Shown piece by piece: positions 1 to 7,806 of a stretch of DNA of 20,674 bases. The translations under genes and the position numbers were made by a program. Position 1 is the first letter of the stretch; each line of letters opens with the position of its first letter. Source of the DNA: CAYFHQ01 sp964342805 (lineage in GTDB: Bacteria; Bacillota; Clostridia; Peptostreptococcales; Acidaminobacteraceae). The stretch is taken from positions 1-20,674 of the forward strand of contig CAYFHQ010000066.1 in assembly GCA_964342805.1 (NCBI GenBank), in the 5' to 3' direction. The notes beneath the pieces are model-generated. The model was not told the origin of the DNA, made no database searches, and saw nothing but the letters and a program-made list of their open reading frames with translations.

Positions 1-519
1 CGGCTGCCGGGACCGGATTGGACCTCGGGCAAAGGGAATAATACAGTAGGAGCAGTATTGGTTGCAACCCTCTTGTATTTTCAAAAAGGCTCGGGTCTTG
101 TCCTTGACCCTGTCAATTTCCAACTCCTCGAACTCACGAACCTGCATGATGTCACCCACCATGACTACCTTGTCAAACACATTCAGGTCCTGGACCAAGT
201 CCACTACCCGCTTACGGTCATTGGTTCCCAACACCAAGTTAACCCCTTCAATGTTTTGCACAGCGTCAGGGGATATTTGAGAATAACAACCCACTACGGC
301 AATAATGGCGCCTGGGTTCAACCGCTTGGCCCGCCGAATGAACTGGCGAGACTTTTTATCTCCCAGGCTGGTCACGGTACAGGTGTTGATCACATACACA
401 TCTGCATATTCATGCCCTTCCACAAGGTGGTAGCCCTTGGCTTGAAAGAGCTCAGACATGGCTTCTGTTTCATATTGGTTCACTTTACACCCAAGGGTGT
501 GAAATCCTACTCGTTGCAT
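1..519 (-). CDS. mtaB: tRNA t6A37 methylthiotransferase MtaB, C-terminus beyond window
   Basis: MtaB is a radical-SAM enzyme that adds a methylthio group to t6A at position 37 of ANN-decoding tRNAs, giving ms2t6A. Only the first 173 residues are inside the window. The N-terminal domain begins with FHTLGCKVNQYE, typical of the family, and carries cysteines 11, 47 (in NTCTVT) and 78 (in VVGCYS) that would bind the auxiliary 4Fe-4S cluster. The radical-SAM motif CNQYCSYC follows at residues 152-159. The ATG has a GGGAGG ribosome binding site and lies 13 bases inside the end of rsmE, so translation is probably coupled. Third gene of prmA-rsmE-mtaB. The distinction from MiaB rests on the GCKVNQYE signature and the operon context; the missing C-terminal TRAM domain cannot be checked. 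Confidence 0.93.
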   Translation of the reverse strand, partial: MQRVGFHTLGCKVNQYETEAMSELFQAKGYHLVEGHEYADVYVINTCTVTSLGDKKSRQFIRRAKRLNPGAIIAVVGCYSQISPDAVQNIEGVNLVLGTNDRKRVVDLVQDLNVFDKVVMVGDIMQVREFEELEIDRVKDKTRAFLKIQEGCNQYCSYCIIPFARGPIRSRQP

Positions 520-1268
520 ACTTGTCCTCCCAGGTCCCCCAGCTCGTACTGGACGATCCCTGTTGCAATAATTCCTGCGGTTTCCGTTCTGAGAATCCTT
601 GGACCCAAGGTAACAGACTTGGCTCCTGCAGCAATCAGCTTTTCTACTTCTTCTTGCTCAAATCCACCTTCAGAACCTATGACAATACCCACTGACTTAG
701 CCGGTTGCGCCCTCAGTACACCTTTAATCCCCTGGGCTTGCTCCCCTTCGTAGGGAACGATCACCAGGTCGTGTCGGTTCATTTGGTCAAGCATCTGCTT
801 TAAGTTCATGGGCTTACTTACCTCAGGTAAGACACCCCGCTTGGACTGCTTGGCAGCTTCATAGGCTATGCGGTTCCACCGGTCTAACTTCTTCGTGGTG
901 GACTTGTCATCTTTTAACTTGACCACGCAACGTTCCAGGGCAAGGGGTACAATCTCCGTCGCCCCCAACTCCGTCACTTTTTGAATGATCAACTCTAACT
1001 TATCAGACTTGGGCAGGCCCTGGTAAAGGGTCACCTTTACCCCAGACTCCCTTTGGTTGGTAGACTTTTCAATAATGCGGGCTTCAACAAGGCCTTGATC
1101 CAGGTCCGTAACCTGGCAAACAAACTCATTGCCCTGGCCATCGCTTACCTCAATCTCCTCACCAGTTTGAATGCGAAGGGCCTTTACAGCATGCTTCACA
1201 TCCTCCTTGGACCGGATGACAATGGTTTGATCGCTTATATCTTCTACGGGTACAAAAAAACGATGCAC
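507..1268 (-). CDS. rsmE: 16S rRNA (uracil1498-N3)-methyltransferase RsmE
   Basis: RsmE methylates N3 of U1498 in 16S rRNA of the 30S subunit using S-adenosylmethionine. The 253-residue length is normal for the family. An N-terminal PUA-like part (MHRFFVP, residues 1-70) precedes a SPOUT domain whose knotted SAM site shows as IGSEGGFEQEEV (198-209) and LGPRILRTETA (221-231). The start codon is GTG, fixed by an AGGAGG ribosome binding site just upstream that partly overlaps the prmA stop codon. It lies 8 bases after prmA and overlaps mtaB by 13 bases, so the three genes form one translationally coupled operon. Identification is secure. Confidence 0.95.
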   Translation of the reverse strand: MHRFFVPVEDISDQTIVIRSKEDVKHAVKALRIQTGEEIEVSDGQGNEFVCQVTDLDQGLVEARIIEKSTNQRESGVKVTLYQGLPKSDKLELIIQKVTELGATEIVPLALERCVVKLKDDKSTTKKLDRWNRIAYEAAKQSKRGVLPEVSKPMNLKQMLDQMNRHDLVIVPYEGEQAQGIKGVLRAQPAKSVGIVIGSEGGFEQEEVEKLIAAGAKSVTLGPRILRTETAGIIATGIVQYELGDLGGQVCNE

Positions 1269-1276
1269 AAGGCCTC

Positions 1277-2203
1277 CTAACGGCTTAGAATTGCAGCCCA
1301 GTCCTTTTTCTTGCGAACTTCAACCACTTCAAAGCCATTGGCTTCCAGGGCTACAAGGACTTCGTCTAGTTTATCCAGGATAATACCACTGCAAATAAAT
1401 TGGCCGCCTTCTTTAATATAAGGACGGATTTGACCTGCCAAAAGAATAATGATGTCTGCAATGATATTGGCCACAACCAGGTCTGCCTGGCCCTCTACCA
1501 CGTCAACCAAGTTGCCAGCCTTAACCGTAAACTTGTCCCCTACACCATTTTGGTCTGCATTGTCCTTTGTGGCAATTACCGCCGCGTCGTCCAGGTCAAC
1601 AGCTGTTACGTGCTTGGCTCCCAACATAGCCGCAGCAATGCCCAAGATCCCGCTTCCACAGCCGATGTCAAAAACTTCTGTGTCTGCCCGCACCACTTCA
1701 CTGATCAATTCAATACAAAGACCCGTGGTCTCGTGGGTGCCTGACCCAAAAGCACTTCCTGGGTCAATCTCAATGATCAGGTCGTCCTCTTTGGCGTCAA
1801 AGGTTTCCCAAGTTGGTTTAATGACAATATGGTCACCAATACGGAAGGGCTTAAAGTACTTCTTCCACTCATTGGCCCAGTCAGAGTCCTTCACCTCTGC
1901 ATAGGTCACTTCCCCTTCACCTGGGTCAAGTCCGAACTCTGAAAGCAGGGAAATCCGCTGCCTTAGGGAATTGATTTTTTCCTCTAAATTGGTGCCCACC
2001 AGGTAACCCTTGAGCAGGGCCCCCTCATAGGAAAACTCCATCTCGTCTTTATCAAATAGGTCCCAGTCCCCTTCGAAGCCCTCTTGGTAAATGGCGTCAT
2101 TGGGGTCTTCAATAACCACACCCTGGGCCCCGATATCCACTAGGAAATTACTTACGGCTTCTACAGCTTCCGTCGTTGTTTTTACTTGAACTTCATACCA
2201 CAT
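1277..2203 (-). CDS. prmA: Ribosomal protein L11 methyltransferase PrmA
   Basis: PrmA trimethylates ribosomal protein L11 with S-adenosylmethionine. The protein has 308 residues when started at the ATG of MWYEVQVKT, which has a GGAGGA ribosome binding site seven bases upstream. An upstream in-frame ATG at 2251 would overlap the predicted promoter -10 box and add an atypical leader, so it was not chosen. The N-terminal ferredoxin-like substrate domain covers roughly residues 1-70. The family motif DPGSAFGSGTHETT is at 147-160 and the SAM-binding loop VFDIGCGSGILG at 177-188. First gene of prmA-rsmE-mtaB. In many Clostridia prmA directly follows dnaJ; here it has its own promoter and is about 15.7 kb from dnaJ. 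Confidence 0.95.
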   Translation of the reverse strand: MWYEVQVKTTTEAVEAVSNFLVDIGAQGVVIEDPNDAIYQEGFEGDWDLFDKDEMEFSYEGALLKGYLVGTNLEEKINSLRQRISLLSEFGLDPGEGEVTYAEVKDSDWANEWKKYFKPFRIGDHIVIKPTWETFDAKEDDLIIEIDPGSAFGSGTHETTGLCIELISEVVRADTEVFDIGCGSGILGIAAAMLGAKHVTAVDLDDAAVIATKDNADQNGVGDKFTVKAGNLVDVVEGQADLVVANIIADIIILLAGQIRPYIKEGGQFICSGIILDKLDEVLVALEANGFEVVEVRKKKDWAAILSR

Positions 2204-2251
2204 ATTTATTCCTCCATCGTCTGCTGACGTTATGATCAGATTCAAATTCAT

Positions 2252-2279
2252 ATTATATCACTAGACTTTCACTTGGGAA
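2252..2279 (-). promoter_or_regulatory. Predicted sigma-A promoter of prmA-rsmE-mtaB
   Basis: A perfect -10 box TATAAT (2252-2257) is preceded at 16 bases by TTCCCA (2274-2279), a four-of-six match to the -35 consensus. Initiation near 2245 would give a leader of about 40 nt before the prmA ATG. The promoter lies just after a terminator, which fits an independently transcribed operon. Confidence 0.6.
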
Positions 2280-2300
2280 AGCCCCAGCTTCCCTCCAATA

Positions 2301-2331
2301 AAGAAAGCCAAGAACCCTAAGAGTCCTTGGC
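2301..2331 (-). terminator. Intrinsic terminator after the Cache sensor gene
   Basis: On the minus strand GCCAAG and CTTGGC form a short stem with extra pairing in a 13-base interior (2307-2331), followed by TTTCTT. It stands about 90 bases downstream of the Cache sensor stop codon and upstream of the prmA promoter, separating the two transcription units. Confidence 0.5.
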
Positions 2332-2420
2332 ACAGTTCGACTACAGTATCGCCCAAGGCTAGCTACCACCCTTGGCACCATGTAAACTTCTCATTCGATG
2401 CGGCCCTAAGCCATGTCATA

Positions 2421-3770
2421 CTAACTGGACGTTTTTTCTCGCCTTACCATTATGAAGACAAAGAAGCCTACCAGTAGGACCGACAGCCCAAGGAGTATCC
2501 AGGACAGCCTTGTGGTGGACCCAATCAGGTCTGACATTTCCTGGTCCACCCCAGACCCTTCTTGAGAGGTCTCTTCCTCTGGTATAACCATCCCTAACAC
2601 CCAAGACTCTTCATGGAAGTGGCGCTCCGGCGTCCACACCAAGAAGGGTTGCAGGCGTTTGGTAATCAAGGTATAGGCCACCCCTTCATATTGGAAGGAA
2701 GTGTAGGTCGGCTGGGTCGAGTCCGGTAGTTGTAAGGCCTGTATTTGAGGTATGCTACTGTCAGCCAACATCCGGTCAAGGGTATTGAAGCCTACCCCTT
2801 GTCCCGTCACATCAATGTTTTCAAAGACGTCTCCAAGGCCCAATAATTCCTCCCCACTCTGGTTGATGGCAAAGACATTGCCATTACTCTGGGCCAGGAA
2901 GGAGAAACCACCGTCGGCAATCTGGACATTTTCGACCAATTGAACCAGGTCGTCAATGGGAATGTCAAAAGCAACCTTCCCTCTGAAGGTTTGCCGGTCT
3001 GGACTAAAGAGTGGTGCTTCAAAGGTCAGTATGAGCTGGCCGGTCAGGCCATCTTGAACCGGGGGTGAGACTTTTAAAAGGTCATTGAGGGCCCGGTCTT
3101 CAGTTCCCGCGTCATGGAGACGCTGGAGGTAGTCGTCGGGCAGTCCCGGATAAAATGTGTCCCAAATGGACGTATCCACGAAGCCTGGATAGTTGGTAAA
3201 AAAGAGGGTACCCAGGTCAGCCCAAGGGGTGATCCTCAGGAAGGGCGCATCTACGCCACCGGCGTAAAAAACGATTTGTTTTTGAATGCCGTTGTCATAA
3301 AAGGCCGGAAAGAAAAGGTCCTGGAACCGGGTCAGGGCCAACTCTCTGAGGGCGGGTTCTTTTATGGTCCCGTTGGGATTTACAAGATAGTTATGGATGG
3401 TCACGGCCGTGGGTTCCTCTGGCACGTTCTGATACCACTTGCCATTGTAGGACAATTGGTCTTTGAAATAGGGATTGTCCTCCATTGCCTCTATGAGGGG
3501 CATGAAGGTCTCTTCCTGGTCAATCACAGTTTGCATGAGTCCCCGTAGGATAGACAGCTCTGTAAAAATCTCATTCACATGGTCGTCAATGGACGACCCA
3601 ATTTGGTCAGCATAGCCATTGAGTAACTCCTGGCGGATGGTAACTGCTTCTTTATTGGCTTGGTTGACATCCACTTGTGAAATGGCCTGCATGTTTTGAA
3701 TGGTCAACATGGCAATCAACATGACTGCCAAGGACAAGACTATGGCAAGCCCTTTTTGCATATTCGTCAT
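2421..3770 (-). CDS. Membrane-anchored Cache-like sensor protein without output domain
   Basis: A 449-residue protein with one transmembrane helix near the N-terminus (about 7-23) and another near the C-terminus (about 424-442), so about 400 residues are probably extracellular. After the second helix only seven residues remain (MVRREKTSS end), with no HAMP, kinase, methyl-accepting or GGDEF domain. The extracellular part resembles a double Cache domain: FRGKVAFDIPIDDLVQLV (262-279) followed by GGFSFLAQSNGNVFAI (287-302), the usual hinge and second-subdomain pattern. The start is the sixth codon of the longest frame, because GGAGG sits six bases before this ATG. It is divergent from a Cache histidine kinase 99 bases away, which suggests a joint sensory role; that is inference. 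The ligand is unknown. Confidence 0.75.
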   Translation of the reverse strand: MTNMQKGLAIVLSLAVMLIAMLTIQNMQAISQVDVNQANKEAVTIRQELLNGYADQIGSSIDDHVNEIFTELSILRGLMQTVIDQEETFMPLIEAMEDNPYFKDQLSYNGKWYQNVPEEPTAVTIHNYLVNPNGTIKEPALRELALTRFQDLFFPAFYDNGIQKQIVFYAGGVDAPFLRITPWADLGTLFFTNYPGFVDTSIWDTFYPGLPDDYLQRLHDAGTEDRALNDLLKVSPPVQDGLTGQLILTFEAPLFSPDRQTFRGKVAFDIPIDDLVQLVENVQIADGGFSFLAQSNGNVFAINQSGEELLGLGDVFENIDVTGQGVGFNTLDRMLADSSIPQIQALQLPDSTQPTYTSFQYEGVAYTLITKRLQPFLVWTPERHFHEESWVLGMVIPEEETSQEGSGVDQEMSDLIGSTTRLSWILLGLSVLLVGFFVFIMVRREKTSS

Positions 3771-3824
3771 GGCCCCTCCTTCCATTTGGTAAGTCTATAC
3801 CCAAAATCGCTGGTTGACCCCGAT

Positions 3825-3839
3825 ATTTCCCTTGGAAAT
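3825..3839. promoter_or_regulatory. Possible operator palindrome between divergent sensor genes
   Basis: ATTTCC-CTT-GGAAAT is a perfect 6-base inverted repeat near the middle of the 99-base space between the Cache sensor and histidine kinase starts. It is well placed to bind a dimeric regulator acting on both genes. No clear consensus promoter is visible on either side, so this is only a candidate. Confidence 0.3.
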
Positions 3840-3869
3840 GGGTAGAAATCTGACAAGTGGAGGTAGACT

Positions 3870-6035
3870 ATGCTCAATCATCATTCCAAGGAAAACAGAC
3901 AGCAGACAAGTCCACAAAACAAGACCAAGGGCCTTGGCGTGTTTGTCATGCTCTCTGGTCTTTTTGTCTTGCTCTTGGTAGCAACCTTTGCCAGTGTGGG
4001 CGTCTTTTTCTCCTCCAGCCTCCAGTCCTACTCCAGGGACGAGTTCCTGGACGAGTCCAACATACACTTGACCCAGCAAACCCGCTTTGTCAACTTTCTC
4101 TTCAACAACATTCGGGACATGAATACGCAAATGGCCAATAGCAACCGCTTCAACCGGCTGATTTCACCTCGGTTTTCTGAGGATTTAACCCTATATGAAC
4201 GTCGCACGGAGTTGCTGGGAATCGTTGAACCCCTGCAACGGTCTTATTCCTATGTGGACAACATTGTCTTTGTGTCCAATGACCAGTTCAGTGTTGGGAC
4301 GCCAGTCTCACGGTTTTTGAGCATTGATCAAGACGAGTTTTTAGACAAGGCCCTTTATGAGCTTGCCTGGCAGGATGAGGACAAGATGGTTTGGTTAGGG
4401 CCAAACTTCCACCCCATATTCTCTCCCATTCGAGAGAACATCATGATTTTGAAGGCCTATCGCAATGGCCTAACCGGTCAACCGGCAGGCATGATATTAA
4501 CCATGCTCAATCCAGACATCATCGAAAATGCCCTAAAAGAAGTGCGAATTGGTGAAACCGGCCACTTATTCTTGGTGGACCAGGAGGGTGCCTTGGTGTA
4601 TCGGCCCCAGTCTGAGGAACTGGACTTCACGGAAGCCCACTACCTCCTAGCCTACCAGACCCTTAGTGAGGCCTTGGCCAGTGGAACTTATGATTATAAG
4701 ACCCCCTTGGCCTTCGAGCTCAACCATCATGACTATGTGATCCAGGCGGAAAAACTCCTGGGTAGTGACTGGCATATGATCGCCATCGCCGACACCAGGC
4801 AGTTTACTATCCTTGTTCGACAGTTACAGGAGACCTTGTTTGTAACCCTCCTGGTGGCAGCTGTGATCCTCCTACCCGTCCTACTACGGATCACCTCAGG
4901 CCTCCTTAACCCCATTGGGAAAATCCGTGACGCCATGGAACAGTACCAAAGTGGTGAGCGCAAAACCCGGATTGATGGTCATTTTTCCTTTGAGTTTCGC
5001 ACACTGGGAGACCAATTTAACACCATGGCCGACCAGATTGACCAGGACTTTCAGCGTATAGAGTCCACCACAGCCGCCCTGAGGGAACGGGAGCAGGAAC
5101 TAGAGTCCTTTAACGAGGAGCTGGAGCAAAGGGTCCTGGACCGGACCCAGGAGCTGGAAACCACCAACTCTTATTTGGAAGAATCCTTGGCTCAAAACGA
5201 GGAAACCCAGGCAGAACTCTTGGTGACCCAGGACGAGCTAGAACGTTCCTTAGACGATTTGAAACAAACCCAAATGCAACTGATCATCAGTGAAAAAAAT
5301 GCGGCCCTTGGCCAGATTCTGGCTGGCATTTCACACAACGTCAACACCCCCCTGGGCACCGTCAGAACGTCAGCGTCTTACCTCATGCAATTGATCGAAG
5401 ACCTGGACACTGATTTCAGTGGCGGCCAGCTGACCCGAAAGAACATGGCCAACTTCTTTGAAAAGGCCAGGGACACAGGGGATATTCAGGCCAAGTCCCT
5501 CACCAGGGCCATTGAACTCTTAGACCAATTTAAACATGTTGCCAAACTACAGACCTCCACGGATCGTTCTTCTGTCCATATTGAGGAACGACTGGAGGAA
5601 CTCATTGGGATTTACCGCCATATTCACACTCATGTGGACTTCCAGCTTAAGATCACTGATGTGCGGATGGCCCATATTCCCGACGACCTCCTCTTGACCA
5701 CCCTGGACACCCTGATCAACAATACCATGATCCATGGACTAACCGAGGACCATGACCATCCTCAGTTCACCTTGACCATCCAGAGGCAGCACCAGAATGA
5801 CCTCTACATGGAATACTGTGATAATGGCCGTGGTGTGTCAGACCAGGCCCTCAGCAAGCTTTTTGAACCCTTCTCTACCACTACCTTTGGTCAAGGTCAA
5901 AGTGGACTGGGCCTCTTCATCCTCCATAACCGGATCAAGTCACTGGGAGGCATGATCAAGGCCAGGACCCTGAACGGGGAGACCACTGGGCTCTGTATTG
6001 AAATCAGCCTGCCCAATGTTCTTGAACCACTTTAA
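3870..6035 (+). CDS. Cache-HAMP sensor histidine kinase
   Basis: A 721-residue membrane histidine kinase. A transmembrane helix (about 22-46) is followed by a large extracellular region with a double-Cache signature (GETGHLFLVDQEGALVYRP, 228-246), a second helix (about 322-343), a HAMP region (about 344-395) and a long coiled coil (about 396-470). The dimerisation/phosphoacceptor helix has ISHNVNTPLG, with His489 the likely phosphorylated residue. The ATPase domain shows the N box (DTLINNTMIHG, 613-623), G1 (DNGRG, 651-655), F box (LFEPFSTTT) and G2 (GQSGLGL, 676-682). The start has a GTGGAGG ribosome binding site. The residue after the phospho-His is Asn, not the usual Glu/Asp. No response regulator is adjacent, so the partner is unknown. 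Confidence 0.9.
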   Translation: MLNHHSKENRQQTSPQNKTKGLGVFVMLSGLFVLLLVATFASVGVFFSSSLQSYSRDEFLDESNIHLTQQTRFVNFLFNNIRDMNTQMANSNRFNRLISPRFSEDLTLYERRTELLGIVEPLQRSYSYVDNIVFVSNDQFSVGTPVSRFLSIDQDEFLDKALYELAWQDEDKMVWLGPNFHPIFSPIRENIMILKAYRNGLTGQPAGMILTMLNPDIIENALKEVRIGETGHLFLVDQEGALVYRPQSEELDFTEAHYLLAYQTLSEALASGTYDYKTPLAFELNHHDYVIQAEKLLGSDWHMIAIADTRQFTILVRQLQETLFVTLLVAAVILLPVLLRITSGLLNPIGKIRDAMEQYQSGERKTRIDGHFSFEFRTLGDQFNTMADQIDQDFQRIESTTAALREREQELESFNEELEQRVLDRTQELETTNSYLEESLAQNEETQAELLVTQDELERSLDDLKQTQMQLIISEKNAALGQILAGISHNVNTPLGTVRTSASYLMQLIEDLDTDFSGGQLTRKNMANFFEKARDTGDIQAKSLTRAIELLDQFKHVAKLQTSTDRSSVHIEERLEELIGIYRHIHTHVDFQLKITDVRMAHIPDDLLLTTLDTLINNTMIHGLTEDHDHPQFTLTIQRQHQNDLYMEYCDNGRGVSDQALSKLFEPFSTTTFGQGQSGLGLFILHNRIKSLGGMIKARTLNGETTGLCIEISLPNVLEPL

Positions 6036-6085
6036 TAGATGGGCCTTGAATAGGCACGACACAGGGTTCCTACCACCCCTATACA

Positions 6086-6130
6086 CAAAAAGCAGCTATG
6101 GAGTAAAAGGCCTCCATAGCTGCTTAACTT
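6086..6130. terminator. Bidirectional intrinsic terminator
   Basis: A perfect 14-base inverted repeat (6090-6103 and 6112-6125) around an 8-base loop. On the minus strand it is followed by TTTT after the closing base pair, and on the plus strand by TAACTTTTG. It lies between the convergent histidine kinase gene and the gene at 6159-6908 and can serve both. Confidence 0.85.
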
Positions 6131-6158
6131 TTGTATAATTTGTGGGGGGTTCTGTTTC

Positions 6159-6908
6159 CTATAAACCCCTATAGACTGCCAAGGCCATCCGGACTACATA
6201 GCGGTCCATCCCCGTTCGCTGGTGGATCCGCTCCACCCATTCGTCCAGGCTGGTGGCTGGCATTTCCTCCACACACTCTTTTTCAGTCATCAGACAGGAG
6301 GTAAAGTCCCTGAACTCCCAACGGGCAAACTCTCCCCGCCACTGGGTACGGACTGCCACATAGGGCTGTACCAGTTGTCGTTGACTGAACTCAGCGGCTT
6401 CCCTCAGGGAAACCATATCCAGCTTCTTTAAGGAAAAGACTTCCTCTTCCACTAAATCAATGTGATTAATAGACGTGATTGTTAGCTGGTCTCCGTCACG
6501 CCACAAGCTGACCTCATAACCGTGGGCAATGGCCCGGTTATTTTTAATTGATTCTTGGCCCCTGGCCTTTCCTATGTAGGCCGGCTTGTTCCATCGTCTG
6601 CCGATGTTACAAAAATATTGGCCAGTATCGTCCTCTACGATAACAGCAACGGCTGTATTTTCTTGAAACAAGTGGTGTCCCACTGCCCAGGCCGTATAGC
6701 CTGCTCGGGTAAACTCGTCCACCAACCAGATGGATAAGTCAAAACTATTGCCACCACAACCGTACGTTTGGCGGTTGGCCTGCATTTTTACCACTGACCG
6801 CTGCTGGTCTCTTTCTTTTTTTGACCAGTACCACGCCTTTGTCAGTGTTTCCACTGGAATCGAGTCAAATCGATCCCATACATCTATTATTCCCTTTGAT
6901 GGTTCCAT
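6159..6908 (-). CDS. Possible arylamine N-acetyltransferase/transglutaminase-like protein
   Basis: A 249-residue soluble protein that I cannot name with certainty. The segment YGCGGNSFDLSIWLVDEFTR (49-68) resembles the catalytic-Cys helix of arylamine N-acetyltransferases and transglutaminase-like folds, in which a Cys starts a helix after a Gly-rich turn; Cys51 would be the nucleophile. The later segment NTAVAVIVEDDTGQYFCNIG (84-103) resembles the strand pair that normally carries the catalytic His and Asp, but Asn84/Thr85 and Asn101 are found at the matching places. The protein is therefore either a distant, altered member or one with a different chemistry. The ATG has a GGGGGAT ribosome binding site. 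It reads toward a terminator shared with the kinase gene and follows the ECF gene by 102 bases. Confidence 0.5.
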   Translation of the reverse strand: MEPSKGIIDVWDRFDSIPVETLTKAWYWSKKERDQQRSVVKMQANRQTYGCGGNSFDLSIWLVDEFTRAGYTAWAVGHHLFQENTAVAVIVEDDTGQYFCNIGRRWNKPAYIGKARGQESIKNNRAIAHGYEVSLWRDGDQLTITSINHIDLVEEEVFSLKKLDMVSLREAAEFSQRQLVQPYVAVRTQWRGEFARWEFRDFTSCLMTEKECVEEMPATSLDEWVERIHQRTGMDRYVVRMALAVYRGL

Positions 6909-6953
6909 GTCACATCCCCCTGAATGATCGTCAAAAAAATAACGTTCATTCTT

Positions 6954-6982
6954 ATTTTACAGGAATATCACGAAATTGGAAA
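6954..6982 (-). promoter_or_regulatory. Predicted promoter for the Cys-protein gene
   Basis: TTTCCA (6977-6982), a 17-base spacer and TAAAAT (6954-6959) match the sigma-A consensus at four and five of six positions. Initiation would be about 40 bases before the ATG at 6908, separating this gene from the upstream ECF gene. Confidence 0.4.
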
Positions 6983-7010
6983 CCTCAAGCTCAATTTTCT
7001 CTTAATCCCT

Positions 7011-7586
7011 TTATTCCTCTTTGACGAGAGGTTGAAGGGCCTTGATCACCACGGTTGTCAAAACAGCTGCAACAATGAGCTCAGGTATCCCGTGGGCCAA
7101 GGCTATGGACGTCAATATGGCACTAGCTGTTGAGCTGGGGTCCAGTTTTTCAACAATATCCGCAGCATAAAAAACATACATCATGCCCAGTACACCCAGG
7201 GTATTGGTTGCACTGCCAATGATAGCTCCTGCAGCGATACCCAGCATATTGCCCATATACTTTTGGGTCCACACATAACCATAGTGAGACAAGACCCCTA
7301 CCAGGGCCCGGGGTACAACTGACACTACCGGGTTAATAAAGACAAAAAAGAGCACGCTGGTGGGCTGGGTCAGGTTCCGCATAAGGCTGGATAAGCCGAA
7401 GCTCACCCCAACGATAAAACCAACCACTGGCCCGGCTAATATCCCCCCAATAATGGTTGGGATATGGGCTATTGTTGCATTGATGATTGGCAAGCGCAGG
7501 GTGCCAAAGGGTGTTTGATCCAGTATGATCGATATGGCCACCAATAGGCCAGCAATTACAAGCTTCCTTGTTGTGAGACTTTTCAT
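7011..7586 (-). CDS. ECF transporter S component
   Basis: A very hydrophobic 191-residue protein with about five to six predicted membrane helices. The opening KLVIAGLLVAISIIL and the following LPIINATIAHIPTIIGGI and GPVVGFIVGVSFGL pattern match the substrate-binding (S) subunits of energy-coupling-factor vitamin transporters (Pfam ECF_trnsprt type, as in PanT-like proteins). The S component would capture a vitamin or cofactor precursor outside the membrane and use a shared EcfA/EcfA'/EcfT module. No ATPase or EcfT gene is in the window, as expected for group II ECF systems. The start is the second ATG of an ATGATG pair, five bases after AGGAGG; the first ATG is too close to it. The substrate cannot be told from sequence alone, and no known riboswitch is recognisable in the leader. 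Confidence 0.8.
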   Translation of the reverse strand: MKSLTTRKLVIAGLLVAISIILDQTPFGTLRLPIINATIAHIPTIIGGILAGPVVGFIVGVSFGLSSLMRNLTQPTSVLFFVFINPVVSVVPRALVGVLSHYGYVWTQKYMGNMLGIAAGAIIGSATNTLGVLGMMYVFYAADIVEKLDPSSTASAILTSIALAHGIPELIVAAVLTTVVIKALQPLVKEE

Positions 7587-7710
7587 CATGTCCTCCTGTC
7601 CCCATGAGATCATTTCACTTATACCCCTTCACAGGTGAAGTAGTCGTATTTTCCATAGCTACCAGGTCACGAGCAGATTCAAAGCAACCCCATGGAGCTT
7701 TGTTACCACA

Positions 7711-7759
7711 AGAAAAGAGTTGCTAAAATGATAACCACTCATCATTTTCAACAACTCTT
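7711..7759 (-). terminator. Intrinsic terminator of the xpaC-telA operon
   Basis: AAGAGTTG/CAACTCTT and AAAATGAT/ATCATTTT arms separated by a small internal loop make a 16-pair hairpin (7715-7759) followed on the minus strand by TTCT and further T/G-rich sequence. It lies about 50 bases downstream of the telA stop codon and upstream of the ECF gene leader. Confidence 0.75.
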
Positions 7760-7806
7760 GTTAAATTCCTGTACATATTAATCAAATAGCTTGTTTTTAA
7801 AGCCTG

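Noticed and set aside
58..753. 231-codon plus-strand frame
   Set aside because: It is antisense to mtaB and rsmE, both with clear family motifs; it has no ribosome binding site and low-complexity, unfamiliar protein sequence.
7587..7714. Folate (THF) or other known riboswitch before the ECF gene
   Set aside because: The conserved GAGUAGAU and GGUGAAUC-type parts of the THF class are absent, and no other class was recognised.
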